From an uncultured Clostridia bacterium (GTDB lineage: Bacteria; Bacillota; Clostridia; Christensenellales; CAG-314), in the NCBI GenBank assembly GCA_937915515.1, contig CALGIK010000026.1, positions 1 through 8,062 of the forward strand: a DNA stretch of 8,062 nt. Direction: 5' to 3'. The notes beneath the pieces are model-generated. The model had not been told where the DNA came from. It searched no databases and saw only the letters and a program-made list of their open reading frames with translations. Shown one piece after another: positions 1 through 6,320 of this stretch; the stretch's first letter is position 1, and each line of letters starts with the position of its first letter. Made by a program: the position numbers and the translations under genes.

Positions 1-267
1 AATGCGTTAATAAAGACGGAAAAAGATTTAACGGAAGAATGCGAAGCTTTTAAAGTAGCAAAAAGGGAAGATACCGTAAAAGAGATAGAAAGACAAATTG
101 AAGTAATAAAACAGTATCTGCCTAAAATGCTGACCGAGGAAGAAATAAAAAACATTATTTTGAAATTATCCGACAAAAGCGTGCCAAATGTTATGAAAAA
201 ATTTAAAACCGAATACTTAGGACAATGCGATATGAAAACGGTGTCGGACGTTTTAAAAAGTCTATAA
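1..267 (+). CDS. yqeY: GatB/YqeY-domain protein, C-terminal part (5' end outside window)
   Basis: An open frame runs from the first base to TAA at 265-267 and gives 88 residues with no start in view, so the gene is cut by the window edge. The usual family length is about 150 residues, so roughly the N-terminal 40% is missing. Recognition rests on the family's central pattern, seen here as FKVAKREDTVKEIERQIEVI then KQYLPKMLTEEEI, followed by a VMKKFK...DMKTVSDVLKSL tail that matches the usual VMK-x-K-G-x-D-x-x-x-V-x-x-L ending. YqeY proteins are soluble and contain the tRNA-binding-like C-terminal domain also found in the GatB amidotransferase subunit. Their exact role is not settled. In Bacillota the gene often follows rpsU, but that side is outside the window. 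It ends at a hairpin terminator and converges on the lipoprotein gene. Confidence 0.85.
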   Translation, partial: NALIKTEKDLTEECEAFKVAKREDTVKEIERQIEVIKQYLPKMLTEEEIKNIILKLSDKSVPNVMKKFKTEYLGQCDMKTVSDVLKSL

Positions 268-270
268 TAA

Positions 271-296
271 AAAGGCGGCTAAGCCGTCTTTTTTGT
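271..296. terminator. Bidirectional intrinsic terminator between yqeY and the C39-like lipoprotein gene
   Basis: GGCGGC (274-279) pairs with GCCGTC (283-288), including one G-T wobble, around a TAA loop. AAA/TTT flanks extend the stem to about 9 bp. A run of six T follows on the + strand, and five T follow on the - strand after the reverse copy. It therefore serves both converging genes. It lies 3 bases after the yqeY stop codon and about 25 bases from the stop of the lipoprotein gene. Confidence 0.85.
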
Positions 297-320
297 ACCT
301 GTTTTTTGTGAATGTATTTT

Positions 321-1139
321 TTAGTCAGCTAAACTTACCGTTAAAAAGACGTTATTTTTAAATACCGGATCAAAAGTGTTTTTCCAGTTGTAATAAAGTC
401 TTTCGAAGGATTGAATAACATATCCGTCCTGACAATGGTCTGTTGTATCATAGGGGTCGGCAATTATCAAAATATCATCGGCAGTAGTTTCTGTACCGAG
501 TGTGTCGTAACCGATAACTACCGTATAGTGTCCGCCCCAATCATCCCAACCGATAATGGTAGGTATACCGTTCTTTAAATTATTAAGCAGATAGTTTTCT
601 TCAATAGCGTTAGAAGTATAAACAGCTTCTGACCTATCGCCATTTCTGATTACGTCACGGTCTAATTCTTCTAATTCATACGTTGTATACAAGTTGAAGT
701 TTACGCTTTCCGCTGCGGAAAAGTTATCAAAAATATTTATCATTTGTCTGAGATTGGTTGCGCCTCCGCGGGGTTTTTCTCTTAAATCGGCAAGCATAAT
801 ATCGTTGTAATCGCCTCTTACTCCTAAGTATTCCATAACCATAAGTATACTTGCGGGTCCGCACGTCCATTCGGTCGTCTGTTGATAAGTTTTAAAATTT
901 TCAAGAATTGTCAGTGTTTTACTTGATTTCATATTGAAAAAATCTAAGGTTACATAATAAGGCGAATTAATTACATCGCCGTCACGCTCTACTCCTGCAG
1001 CACCCTCGATTTCCTCAGAGGACAATCCTGTTACGGGGATTTTGTTTTTGTCATCATAAGCGTTTCTACCGCAAGAGACAAAACCGAATGTGGTAATAAA
1101 TACCATTAAGATTAAGAAAAAAGATTTTAAGTGTTTCAT
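321..1139 (-). CDS. Secreted lipoprotein with C39-like (papain-fold) cysteine peptidase domain
   Basis: This is a 272-residue protein. Residues 1-20 form a basic-hydrophobic signal peptide ending in a lipobox (FVSC) with Cys23 as the predicted lipidated residue, so it should be anchored outside the cytoplasmic membrane. Residues about 80-262 look like the Peptidase_C39_2 family. There is QQTTEWTCGPAS with Gln86/87 as oxyanion candidate and Cys93 as nucleophile, then GGHYTVVIGYD with His204, then IADPYD with Asp228, which completes a Cys-His-Asp triad. The linker at 24-60 is hydrophilic. The ATG start is supported by AAAGGAG at 1148-1154, 8 bases upstream. Expression should depend on the riboswitch leader immediately upstream, because there is no room for a good separate promoter between the leader terminator and the start codon. 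Substrate is unknown. C39-like domains cleave peptides, often after a Gly-Gly, but some act on other amide bonds. No transporter domain is fused, so it is not a bacteriocin exporter. Confidence 0.85.
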   Translation of the reverse strand: MKHLKSFFLILMVFITTFGFVSCGRNAYDDKNKIPVTGLSSEEIEGAAGVERDGDVINSPYYVTLDFFNMKSSKTLTILENFKTYQQTTEWTCGPASILMVMEYLGVRGDYNDIMLADLREKPRGGATNLRQMINIFDNFSAAESVNFNLYTTYELEELDRDVIRNGDRSEAVYTSNAIEENYLLNNLKNGIPTIIGWDDWGGHYTVVIGYDTLGTETTADDILIIADPYDTTDHCQDGYVIQSFERLYYNWKNTFDPVFKNNVFLTVSLAD

Positions 1140-1147
1140 TTTATTCT

Positions 1148-1154
1148 CCTTTAA
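1148..1154 (-). promoter_or_regulatory. Ribosome binding site of the C39-like lipoprotein gene
   Basis: On the - strand AAAGGAG lies 8 bases before the ATG at 1137-1139. It lies downstream of the leader terminator, so the switch should act on transcription rather than by hiding this site. Confidence 0.8.
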
Positions 1155-1170
1155 TTTATATTAGAAATCA

Positions 1171-1201
1171 CAAAAAACAGCGAATAGATATATATTCGCT
1201 G
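1171..1201 (-). terminator. Leader (riboswitch-controlled) intrinsic terminator
   Basis: Read on the - strand, CAGCGAATA (1201-1193) and TATTCGCTG (1186-1178) form a perfect 9-bp stem with a 6-base loop, followed by six T (1177-1172). It sits between the riboswitch aptamer and the lipoprotein start codon, about 30 bases upstream of the ATG, so transcription must pass through it to express the gene. Its 3' arm is repeated exactly upstream at 1247-1255, which gives an alternative partner for the 5' arm (see the antiterminator entry). Confidence 0.88.
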
Positions 1202-1255
1202 TGGATAATTGTACATAAAACATACTTGCTTAATACGCATTGCCGCCAGCGAATA
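1193..1255 (-). promoter_or_regulatory. Predicted antiterminator of the riboswitch expression platform
   Basis: The RNA segment UAUUCGCUG (1255-1247) is identical to the 3' arm of the leader terminator. It can therefore pair over 9 bp with the terminator's 5' arm (1201-1193) and stop the terminator forming. It starts directly after the last predicted pair of aptamer stem P1 (1256). Part of the same segment (1250-1243) can instead pair with aptamer core bases 1273-1280 over 8 bp with one wobble, an anti-aptamer stem. The three pairings are mutually exclusive in the way expected of a transcriptional switch. This is read by eye, with no folding energies. Confidence 0.65.
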
Positions 1256-1356
1256 AACTTAATTATTTACCAGCTGGCAGTCATAGGCAAAAACCCTTAG
1301 ACCCTATTAGCTTAAACGACCCTGCTTTTCAACAAGTGTGCTATATATTAAATTTG
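1256..1356 (-). promoter_or_regulatory. c-di-GMP-I (GEMM-I) type riboswitch aptamer, variant ligand pocket
   Basis: This is the leader RNA of the C39-like lipoprotein gene. P2 is CUUGUU / AGCAGG (1336-1331 with 1326-1321) closed by a GAAA tetraloop (1330-1327). Before it comes the GCAnAC segment (1341-1336), and after it GGUCG then AAGC (1313-1310). P3 holds a GAAA-receptor-like internal loop, CUAAG (1300-1296) opposite UAUGA (1285-1281), followed by the conserved UGCCAG (1279-1274). P1 pairs 1342-1355 with 1256-1269, 10 of 14 positions. The tetraloop, its 11-nt-like receptor and the GCC-G segment in this order and spacing are the signature of GEMM-I. Compared with the Vc2 aptamer as I remember it, position 20 is A (1342) and position 92 is U (1269), where the c-di-GMP class has G and C. 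The 46/47 region reads U-rich instead of CA. The family assignment is firm. The ligand is open. Confidence 0.86.
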
Positions 1357-1361
1357 CAGTA

Positions 1362-1390
1362 AATATATCAAAAACAATAATCAATGTCAA
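1362..1390 (-). promoter_or_regulatory. Sigma-A promoter of the riboswitch-lipoprotein transcript
   Basis: On the - strand a perfect -35 box TTGACA (1390-1385) is separated by exactly 17 bases from TATATT (1367-1362). Transcription should start near 1355-1357, which is the first base of the predicted P1 stem. The transcript therefore begins with the aptamer. Confidence 0.85.
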
Positions 1391-1463
1391 TTGTTTTTAA
1401 ATAATAAAATATTTTTTCCTTATATTTCATTTTATAATTTACTTTTTTTATAAAGCGATATAT

Positions 1464-2366
1464 TTAATCGGTTTTATTTTCGCTCTCGTCGGAAGTTTCC
1501 TCATCTGTAGTGGTTATTTCTTCAGAAGAATCTTGATTATCCTCTGTCTTTTCGCTGTCTATTGTTTCATTATTTTCTTCATTCTCATTTTCTTGAGTAT
1601 CGCTACCGGCATACCATTCCTTTTGTTTTTCAGAAGTTTCCTCGCCAACATTTTGTTTTTCTTCGGTATTATCTTGATTAGGCGGACGGGATACATTATT
1701 TAATTCTTCCGTTGTTAAATTTTCTTCAATTACCGTTTGGTCGGAGGGTGTGGCTTCGGCAATTTTACAATCGGCTTTGCACTCTTCTTCCTTTTCTTTA
1801 GCGTCAATATAGTTTTGGGCACGCTTTATATCAGGTTTAAAGGAGGAGCGTAATGTTGTGACTTTGATAACTATAGAATTAAAGCTGAAAGCTAGTTCCC
1901 TCTTAAAGCTGTCCTCTAAAAGGAATTTGAGTTTTTGAGTCTGCTTATGGATATTGCCGTCAAAAACCCTTATTTTTATGCCCAATTTAAACCCCGGCTT
2001 GTCGTCCTCAGTGATTTTTGTCTGATTAAGTCTCATCCCGCCAATTGAAGCAACGCATATTTTTATGAGCCTACGCACCACTCTGTTTGTTGTGCTTACA
2101 GCGCTGAAATTGTCCGATGTCAAAACCATCGTTTTTAAGCTGACTCTGCTGCCAAACAGTGAAAAGATGAGATAAGCCGACAACAAAAGATAAACTATAC
2201 CCAATACTAACAAGAGGGTAAAGCCTATACGGTCATAAGTAAACACGCCGCCTAAAACATCTATATTGTTAATTATCGTGTATGCAATAATGCCAATTAC
2301 AATGGCAAAAATTATACCGATGGCTACTATAATAACAGTGGCAATTTTCTGAAAAACATTCTTCAT
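1464..2366 (-). CDS. amaP: AmaP-like (Asp23-family) membrane anchor protein with long acidic tail
   Basis: This is a 300-residue protein. Two hydrophobic segments (about 10-32 and 47-71) lie next to a short basic-polar turn, followed by a cytoplasmic region at about 75-175. That region has the alternating pattern of the Asp23/AmaP fold: a pair of short motifs SLKTMVLTSDNFSAV and NRVVRRLIK, then FKLGIKIRVF and a helix ending in IVIKVTTL. AmaP anchors Asp23 at the membrane in Gram-positive bacteria and is linked to envelope or alkaline stress. Residues about 187-300 are a very acidic Glu/Asp/Asn/Ser/Thr-rich tail, probably disordered, which makes this protein much longer than the usual 180-200 residues. 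The start is supported by CGGAG about 9 bases upstream. It lies 63 bases downstream of leuS with no terminator between, so cotranscription with leuS is likely. No asp23 gene is in the window. The family call is from pattern, with weak overall similarity. Confidence 0.7.
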   Translation of the reverse strand: MKNVFQKIATVIIVAIGIIFAIVIGIIAYTIINNIDVLGGVFTYDRIGFTLLLVLGIVYLLLSAYLIFSLFGSRVSLKTMVLTSDNFSAVSTTNRVVRRLIKICVASIGGMRLNQTKITEDDKPGFKLGIKIRVFDGNIHKQTQKLKFLLEDSFKRELAFSFNSIVIKVTTLRSSFKPDIKRAQNYIDAKEKEEECKADCKIAEATPSDQTVIEENLTTEELNNVSRPPNQDNTEEKQNVGEETSEKQKEWYAGSDTQENENEENNETIDSEKTEDNQDSSEEITTTDEETSDESENKTD

Positions 2367-2429
2367 TATTTTTCTCCGTTTTTTAGTTTTGCCTTATCAG
2401 AATATATTATGCCTTTTTGTTTTATGTCG

Positions 2430-4868
2430 TTAATCAACAATAATATTAACCAATCTATTGGCAACGACAATTATTTTTTTAATTTGCTTGTCTTTAATAA
2501 GTTCAATTACTTTTTTGTCTTCACGCACTATTTTTTCTATCTGAGAAGCGTTTTTGTCAGCGTCCACAACAATTTTATCCCTTATTTTGCTGTTTATCTG
2601 CAAAGCAAGCTCTATTAGCGGTTTTTTTAGCGCCTTTTCGTCAAAAGGCGGAAAAGAAGTATTAAATACGCTGTAAGAATAACCTAACTGTTCCCATAAT
2701 TCTTCAGTTATATGAGGTATCAGCGGCGCTGCAACAAGAATTAAATCATTTATAGCGTTGTTGTATAACTCCTCATTGATAGGCTCATTATCAGCAGTAT
2801 ATTTGTTTAAAGCGTTTACTAATTCCATTATGCGCGCTACGGCGGTGTTAAAGGAAAAGTTTTTATAATCGCTGTCAACGCTTTTTATAGTGCTGTTGCG
2901 CACAAAGTTTAAATCAAATTCTCTTTGACCAAATTCTTTTGTTTTTAGATAATCCTCTTTTGATTTTAAAACAGTGCGTTCAAATTTATCTAAGAACTTT
3001 GCTATGGCTTTTATTCCGTCATCGTTCCACGGTCCGCCCTCAACATAGTTAAAGCCAAAAGCCAGATACATTCTAAAAACGTCGCTGCCGTAAGTCAAGA
3101 CATAATCATCGGGATTAATGATGTTACCCTTTGATTTGCTCATTTTACTGCCGTCGGGACCGAGTATTGTACCTTGATGCAACAGTGACTTAAAAGGTTC
3201 ATCAAAATTGAGGTAACCCATATCACGCAGTGCTTTGGTAAAAAAGCGGGCATATAACAAGTGCATGCAAGCGTGTTCCGCACCGCCGATGTATTTATCG
3301 ACAGGCAGCATCTTGTTTACAATTTCGCTGTCAAAAGGCTTTTCGCAATTTTTACTGTCGGCATAACGCAAAAAATACCAGCTGCTGCATACAAAAGTGT
3401 CGAGAGTGTCAGCTTCCCTTTTTGCAGGCGCACCGCATAGGGGACAGGTTGTATTAATAAACTTCTCGCATTTTTTAAGGGGGCTTTCACCGTCGGGTTT
3501 AAAATCCACGTCATAAGGAAGTTCTACCGGTAAATCCTTTTCGGGGACGGGGACGATGCCGCATTTTTCGCAATAAACTACGGGTATCGGCGCTCCCCAA
3601 TACCGCTGTCTTGATACCAGCCAATCTCTTAACCTATAATTTGTTTTGAGCTGTCCTTGATTTGTTTCAGCTAATTTTTCAATTACGGCTATTTTGCCTT
3701 CCTCGCTTGACATTTCGTTAAACTCTGCGCTGTTTACCATTATGCCGTAATCAGTAAAAGGCAAACTATCGTCGGTTTCACTGTTTGTTGCTTTTATTAC
3801 ACGTTTAATATTTAAACCGTGTTTTTTTGCAAATACAAAATCGCGCGAATCATGTGCGGGTACGCCCATTACGCAGCCGGTGCCGTAGGTGTAAAGCACA
3901 TAGTCGCCTACCCAAATAGGTACTTTTTCGCCGTTTATGGGATTATAAGCATATGCTCCCGTAAAAATACCCGTTTTTTCTTTTTCGCTAGATAATCTTT
4001 CTATCTCGGTAGCTTTAGCGGCTTTGTCACGGTATTCTGTTACAGCCTGTTTATTTTCTTCTGTCGTAATAATATCTACAAGAGGATGCTCAGGTGCCAA
4101 AACAACGTATGATACGCCAAAAAGCGTGTCTGCGCGTGTGGTAAACACACTAAGTGTTTTATCTGTATTTTCAATGCTAAACTCAACCTCACCGCCGACG
4201 GATTTGCCTATCCAGTTGCGCTGCATTATTTTTGTTTTTTCGGGCCAGTCAAGGTTGTCTAAATCGTTTAATAGTTCCTCACTGTAATCGGTGATTTTAA
4301 AAAACCATTGCGTTAAATTTTTGCGCACAACCGTAGCGCCGCATCGCTCGCATGCGCCGTCAGACACTTGTTCGTTGGCTAAAACCGTATTGCAATCAGG
4401 ACACCAGTTGACAGGAGCGGCTTTGCGATATGCTAAACCGTGTTTATAAAGCTGCAAAAACATCCACTGAGTCCATTTGTAATAATCAGGCAAGCAAGTT
4501 TTAATTTCGGCAGACCAGTCAAACATTGCGCCCATATCCTTTAGTTGCCCTTCCATAATTTGTATGTTTTTTAGAGTGCTGTCGCTTGGATGAATGCCTG
4601 TTTTGATGGCGTAATTTTCTGCCGGCAGTCCAAAGCTGTCAAAACCCATAGGTTGAAAAATATTATAACCCTTCATGCGCATGTAGCGGGCAAAAGTGTC
4701 CGAGAGGCTGTAATTGTACCAGTGTCCGGCGTGCAGATTTGCACCGCTAGGGTACGAAAACATTTCCAATACATAATACTTTTTGTCAAGATTGTTTTTG
4801 TCAAATTTGTAAAGGTTGGTGTCTTGCCAAATTTTGTTCCATTTTTTGTCTACGCTAACATAATCCAT
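2430..4868 (-). CDS. leuS: Leucyl-tRNA synthetase
   Basis: This is an 812-residue class I synthetase, close to the Bacillus length of about 804, which joins leucine to tRNA-Leu using ATP in the cytoplasm. The HIGH motif appears as HAGH (46-49) and the KMSKS motif is intact (575-579). The CP1 editing domain carries TTRADTLFG (243-251) and the conserved editing Asp in VPAHD (Asp340), so hydrolysis of mischarged tRNA should be working. Cysteine pairs CPDC/CERC (156-176) and CEKC/CPLC (433-478) are typical zinc or zinc-knuckle sites. [12 protein letters not shown] (414-425) and the C-terminal anticodon-binding and tail regions complete the protein. An upstream GTG at 4943 is in frame, but it has no ribosome binding site and lies before the predicted transcription start. 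The ATG at 4866-4868 has AGAGG 7 bases upstream and is the better start. No T-box leader is visible. Confidence 0.98.
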   Translation of the reverse strand: MDYVSVDKKWNKIWQDTNLYKFDKNNLDKKYYVLEMFSYPSGANLHAGHWYNYSLSDTFARYMRMKGYNIFQPMGFDSFGLPAENYAIKTGIHPSDSTLKNIQIMEGQLKDMGAMFDWSAEIKTCLPDYYKWTQWMFLQLYKHGLAYRKAAPVNWCPDCNTVLANEQVSDGACERCGATVVRKNLTQWFFKITDYSEELLNDLDNLDWPEKTKIMQRNWIGKSVGGEVEFSIENTDKTLSVFTTRADTLFGVSYVVLAPEHPLVDIITTEENKQAVTEYRDKAAKATEIERLSSEKEKTGIFTGAYAYNPINGEKVPIWVGDYVLYTYGTGCVMGVPAHDSRDFVFAKKHGLNIKRVIKATNSETDDSLPFTDYGIMVNSAEFNEMSSEEGKIAVIEKLAETNQGQLKTNYRLRDWLVSRQRYWGAPIPVVYCEKCGIVPVPEKDLPVELPYDVDFKPDGESPLKKCEKFINTTCPLCGAPAKREADTLDTFVCSSWYFLRYADSKNCEKPFDSEIVNKMLPVDKYIGGAEHACMHLLYARFFTKALRDMGYLNFDEPFKSLLHQGTILGPDGSKMSKSKGNIINPDDYVLTYGSDVFRMYLAFGFNYVEGGPWNDDGIKAIAKFLDKFERTVLKSKEDYLKTKEFGQREFDLNFVRNSTIKSVDSDYKNFSFNTAVARIMELVNALNKYTADNEPINEELYNNAINDLILVAAPLIPHITEELWEQLGYSYSVFNTSFPPFDEKALKKPLIELALQINSKIRDKIVVDADKNASQIEKIVREDKKVIELIKDKQIKKIIVVANRLVNIIVD

Positions 4869-4875
4869 TGTTTTT

Positions 4876-4880
4876 CCTCT
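4876..4880 (-). promoter_or_regulatory. Ribosome binding site deciding the leuS start
   Basis: On the - strand AGAGG lies 7 bases before the ATG at 4866-4868. The in-frame GTG 25 codons upstream has no such site. Confidence 0.8.
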
Positions 4881-4931
4881 GAAAACTGTTTTTTGCTGAC
4901 TTTGATTTTTGTTTAAAATAAATTTTTTGTA

Positions 4932-4960
4932 ATTGTATCGCACAAAATGATAAATGTCAA
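4932..4960 (-). promoter_or_regulatory. Sigma-A promoter of leuS (and probably the AmaP-like gene)
   Basis: TTGACA (4960-4955 on the - strand), a 17-base spacer and TACAAT (4937-4932) are close to consensus. Transcription should start near 4925, giving a leader of about 57 bases. That is too short for a T-box or other large leader control. Confidence 0.85.
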
Positions 4961-5373
4961 ACGCAACAGGGTATTTAAGTGCTTATACGACATGCAAATT
5001 ACTCTCATTTTGAAACGACAATAATAACTGCTAATAAGTATAACACATACTAAGCTTTTTTAATAGATAAATTTCTCTTTGCCCACGCTTTGCGCCCTGA
5101 AATGGTAAGTTAAATCATTTGAATTATATAATCAGATATACTTGTAAAAAAATCTAGTGACGAGCCGCTTGTTAATGACTATCAAAGTTATTCATTTTTA
5201 CCTAAAAAAAACAAATAACAGAGTAAAGTACATACAAAAAATCTTTTCAATCACGTCTGTAAGCCGATACTCTTTATACTTTATTTTGAATGACATTCTT
5301 TGTTTATCGAAGCATCGGATATCATTAATTGCCTGTTTAATGGTAGAAGCAAATATAAATTAATCCTAATAGG
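4961..5373. other. AT-rich stretch without a convincing gene
   Basis: Between the leuS promoter and the tRNA promoter I see no gene I would defend. A 68-codon + frame (5157-5363, GTG start) has no ribosome binding site and no recognisable sequence. Shorter - strand frames, for example 32 codons starting at about 5294, are similar. One short G+C-rich patch lies at 5084-5098. This may be decayed DNA, but nothing identifies its source. Confidence 0.4.
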
Positions 5374-5402
5374 TTGTTTTTTATTATGACGTGTGCTAAA
5401 AT
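5374..5402 (+). promoter_or_regulatory. Probable promoter of tRNA-Arg
   Basis: TTGTTT (5374-5379), 17 bases, TAAAAT (5397-5402). The -10 is good and the -35 matches the consensus only in its first three bases. Transcription would start near 5409, about 15 bases before the mature tRNA. Confidence 0.55.
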
Positions 5403-5423
5403 AAACTTCGGCTTTTAAAATAA

Positions 5424-5498
5424 GCTTCCTTAGTTAAATGGATATAACAAGCCCCTCCTAAGGGCTAGTTGTGGGTTCGATTCCCGCAGGGAGCGCCA
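5424..5498 (+). tRNA. tRNA-Arg (anticodon CCU)
   Basis: A full cloverleaf can be drawn. The acceptor is GCTTCCT/AGGGAGC with one G-T pair. The D arm is GTTA/TAAC with GG in the loop. The anticodon stem AGCCC/GGGCT encloses the loop CTCCTAA, with anticodon CCT at 5457-5459, which reads AGG. The variable loop is AGTT. The T arm is GTGGG-TTCGATT-CCCGC. The discriminator is G5495 and CCA is encoded at 5496-5498. No terminator follows, so the transcript may continue into the gene at 5536. Confidence 0.95.
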
Positions 5499-5535
5499 AT
5501 TGTACTTTACTATTTAAATTATTAAGGTATTTATA

Positions 5536-6207
5536 TTGAATAACATAATCAAAATTGAGATAAAGTTGCATTTTTTTGATCCACCTAGCCAAAGGGTTTT
5601 TAAAGACCCTTCAAACGATGAACAAATTCATATCTTGATTGATAAAGAAAAAAGAATTATTGATATTAAACATATAGGTTATTTTTACGAAAATCATATC
5701 AAAATGTTTGACATTAATCGGATAAATGAAATGTTTTCGGCGTTGCAAATGATTATCGAAAAATACAATTGGTTCGATTATCAACCAAACAATATTGATA
5801 CAGGTAAAGAGTGTTGCCTTTGTGTTAAATATAATGACGGTACAGTATTGCAATTTACCACAACTTATAATTCATACTCAATGCCCGAGGGCTGGTACGA
5901 TTTTGGTAATATTATTAATACAGCGGAAAGATTATATAATCCAAAACCAATCGATATCGGCTCGTTTAAGAAACCACGCCCAAAAGGCTCTCTGATATAT
6001 TTGACATGTTGTTTTTCAGATAATTTATATAAAAGTTATTATTACAGAACGAACGATGACACTATTGAACCCGGAGATAAAGTTATTGTACCTGTAGGTA
6101 TAAACGATACTTCAATAGCTCATGTTGTAAAAAAAGATTATTATTTCGAATATAACATACCTTATCCAATTGAAAAAACAAAATTAATTATTTCTAAAAA
6201 TAATTGA
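5536..6207 (+). CDS. Unrecognised 223-residue protein downstream of tRNA-Arg
   Basis: The frame opens with TTG at 5536, with AAGG 8 bases upstream (5524-5527), and ends in TAA at 6205-6207. No ATG lies near, so TTG is the likely start. I do not recognise a named family. The protein has no signal peptide or membrane segment and is rich in Asn, Ile, Lys and Tyr. Residues about 85-135 (KECCLCVKYNDGTVLQFTT...NIINTAERLY) look like a small beta-strand pair plus helix. Residues 153-220 form what seems a separate module: strands, then TNDDTIEPGDKVIVPVGIND, then a tail ending in PYPIEKTKLIIS. I associate this kind of tail loosely with hypothetical Bacillota proteins, some in variable gene islands, but that is memory and not evidence of function. 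The DNA looks more AT-rich than leuS or the aminopeptidase gene. There is no promoter of its own in view, so it may be expressed by readthrough from the tRNA. Confidence 0.7.
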   Translation: MNNIIKIEIKLHFFDPPSQRVFKDPSNDEQIHILIDKEKRIIDIKHIGYFYENHIKMFDINRINEMFSALQMIIEKYNWFDYQPNNIDTGKECCLCVKYNDGTVLQFTTTYNSYSMPEGWYDFGNIINTAERLYNPKPIDIGSFKKPRPKGSLIYLTCCFSDNLYKSYYYRTNDDTIEPGDKVIVPVGINDTSIAHVVKKDYYFEYNIPYPIEKTKLIISKNN

Positions 6208-6270
6208 AGTAACAATTTCAAAAAAGAATTTTGAATAATTTATTATTCTGGTATTTCTATGTATCAAACA

Positions 6271-6304
6271 AAAAAACAGCTTAGCGTTGTCGTTAAGCTG
6301 TTTT
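6271..6304. terminator. Strong intrinsic terminator shared by two converging genes
   Basis: Bases 6273-6286 pair with 6291-6304 in a 14-bp stem with one wobble and a TTGT loop. On the - strand an uninterrupted T run follows, so it is a classic terminator for the aminopeptidase gene. On the + strand only TTTT, itself part of the stem, is followed by GG, so it should be weaker for the gene ending at 6207. Confidence 0.88.
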
Positions 6305-6320
6305 GGTATTTTAGATTATT

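Noticed and set aside
1171..1357. 6S RNA
   Set aside because: The 5' and 3' ends can pair into a long rod (1333-1354 with 1207-1228), which first suggested 6S RNA. The GAAA-capped P2, the receptor loop and the GCC-AG core fit GEMM-I much better, and the terminator sits just before a gene start.
2404..2433. Separate promoter for the AmaP-like gene
   Set aside because: TTAACG with TAATAT at 18 bases is a weak match in AT-rich DNA and overlaps the leuS stop. Readthrough from leuS is simpler.
4590..4916. 108-codon + strand frame
   Set aside because: It lies antisense inside leuS, whose protein is unmistakable. The translation looks like a shadow frame.
4869..4930. T-box leader for leuS
   Set aside because: The leader is only about 57 bases and shows neither the T-box sequence nor a terminator.
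4869..4943. N-terminal extension of leuS from the GTG at 4941-4943
   Set aside because: There is no ribosome binding site, the codons lie in or before the predicted promoter -10 and transcription start, and the ATG at 4868 has AGAGG at good spacing.
5036..5065. Terminator-like hairpin AGTAT/ATACT followed by T run
   Set aside because: Only 5 bp of A/T-rich stem with a mismatch next to it, and no gene ends there on the + strand.
5157..5363. 68-codon + strand frame
   Set aside because: GTG start without a ribosome binding site, no recognisable sequence, and located in an AT-rich stretch where such frames occur by chance.
5480..5498. tRNA 3' end as a mobile-element attachment site
   Set aside because: No second copy of the tRNA 3' end and no integrase gene are present in the window.
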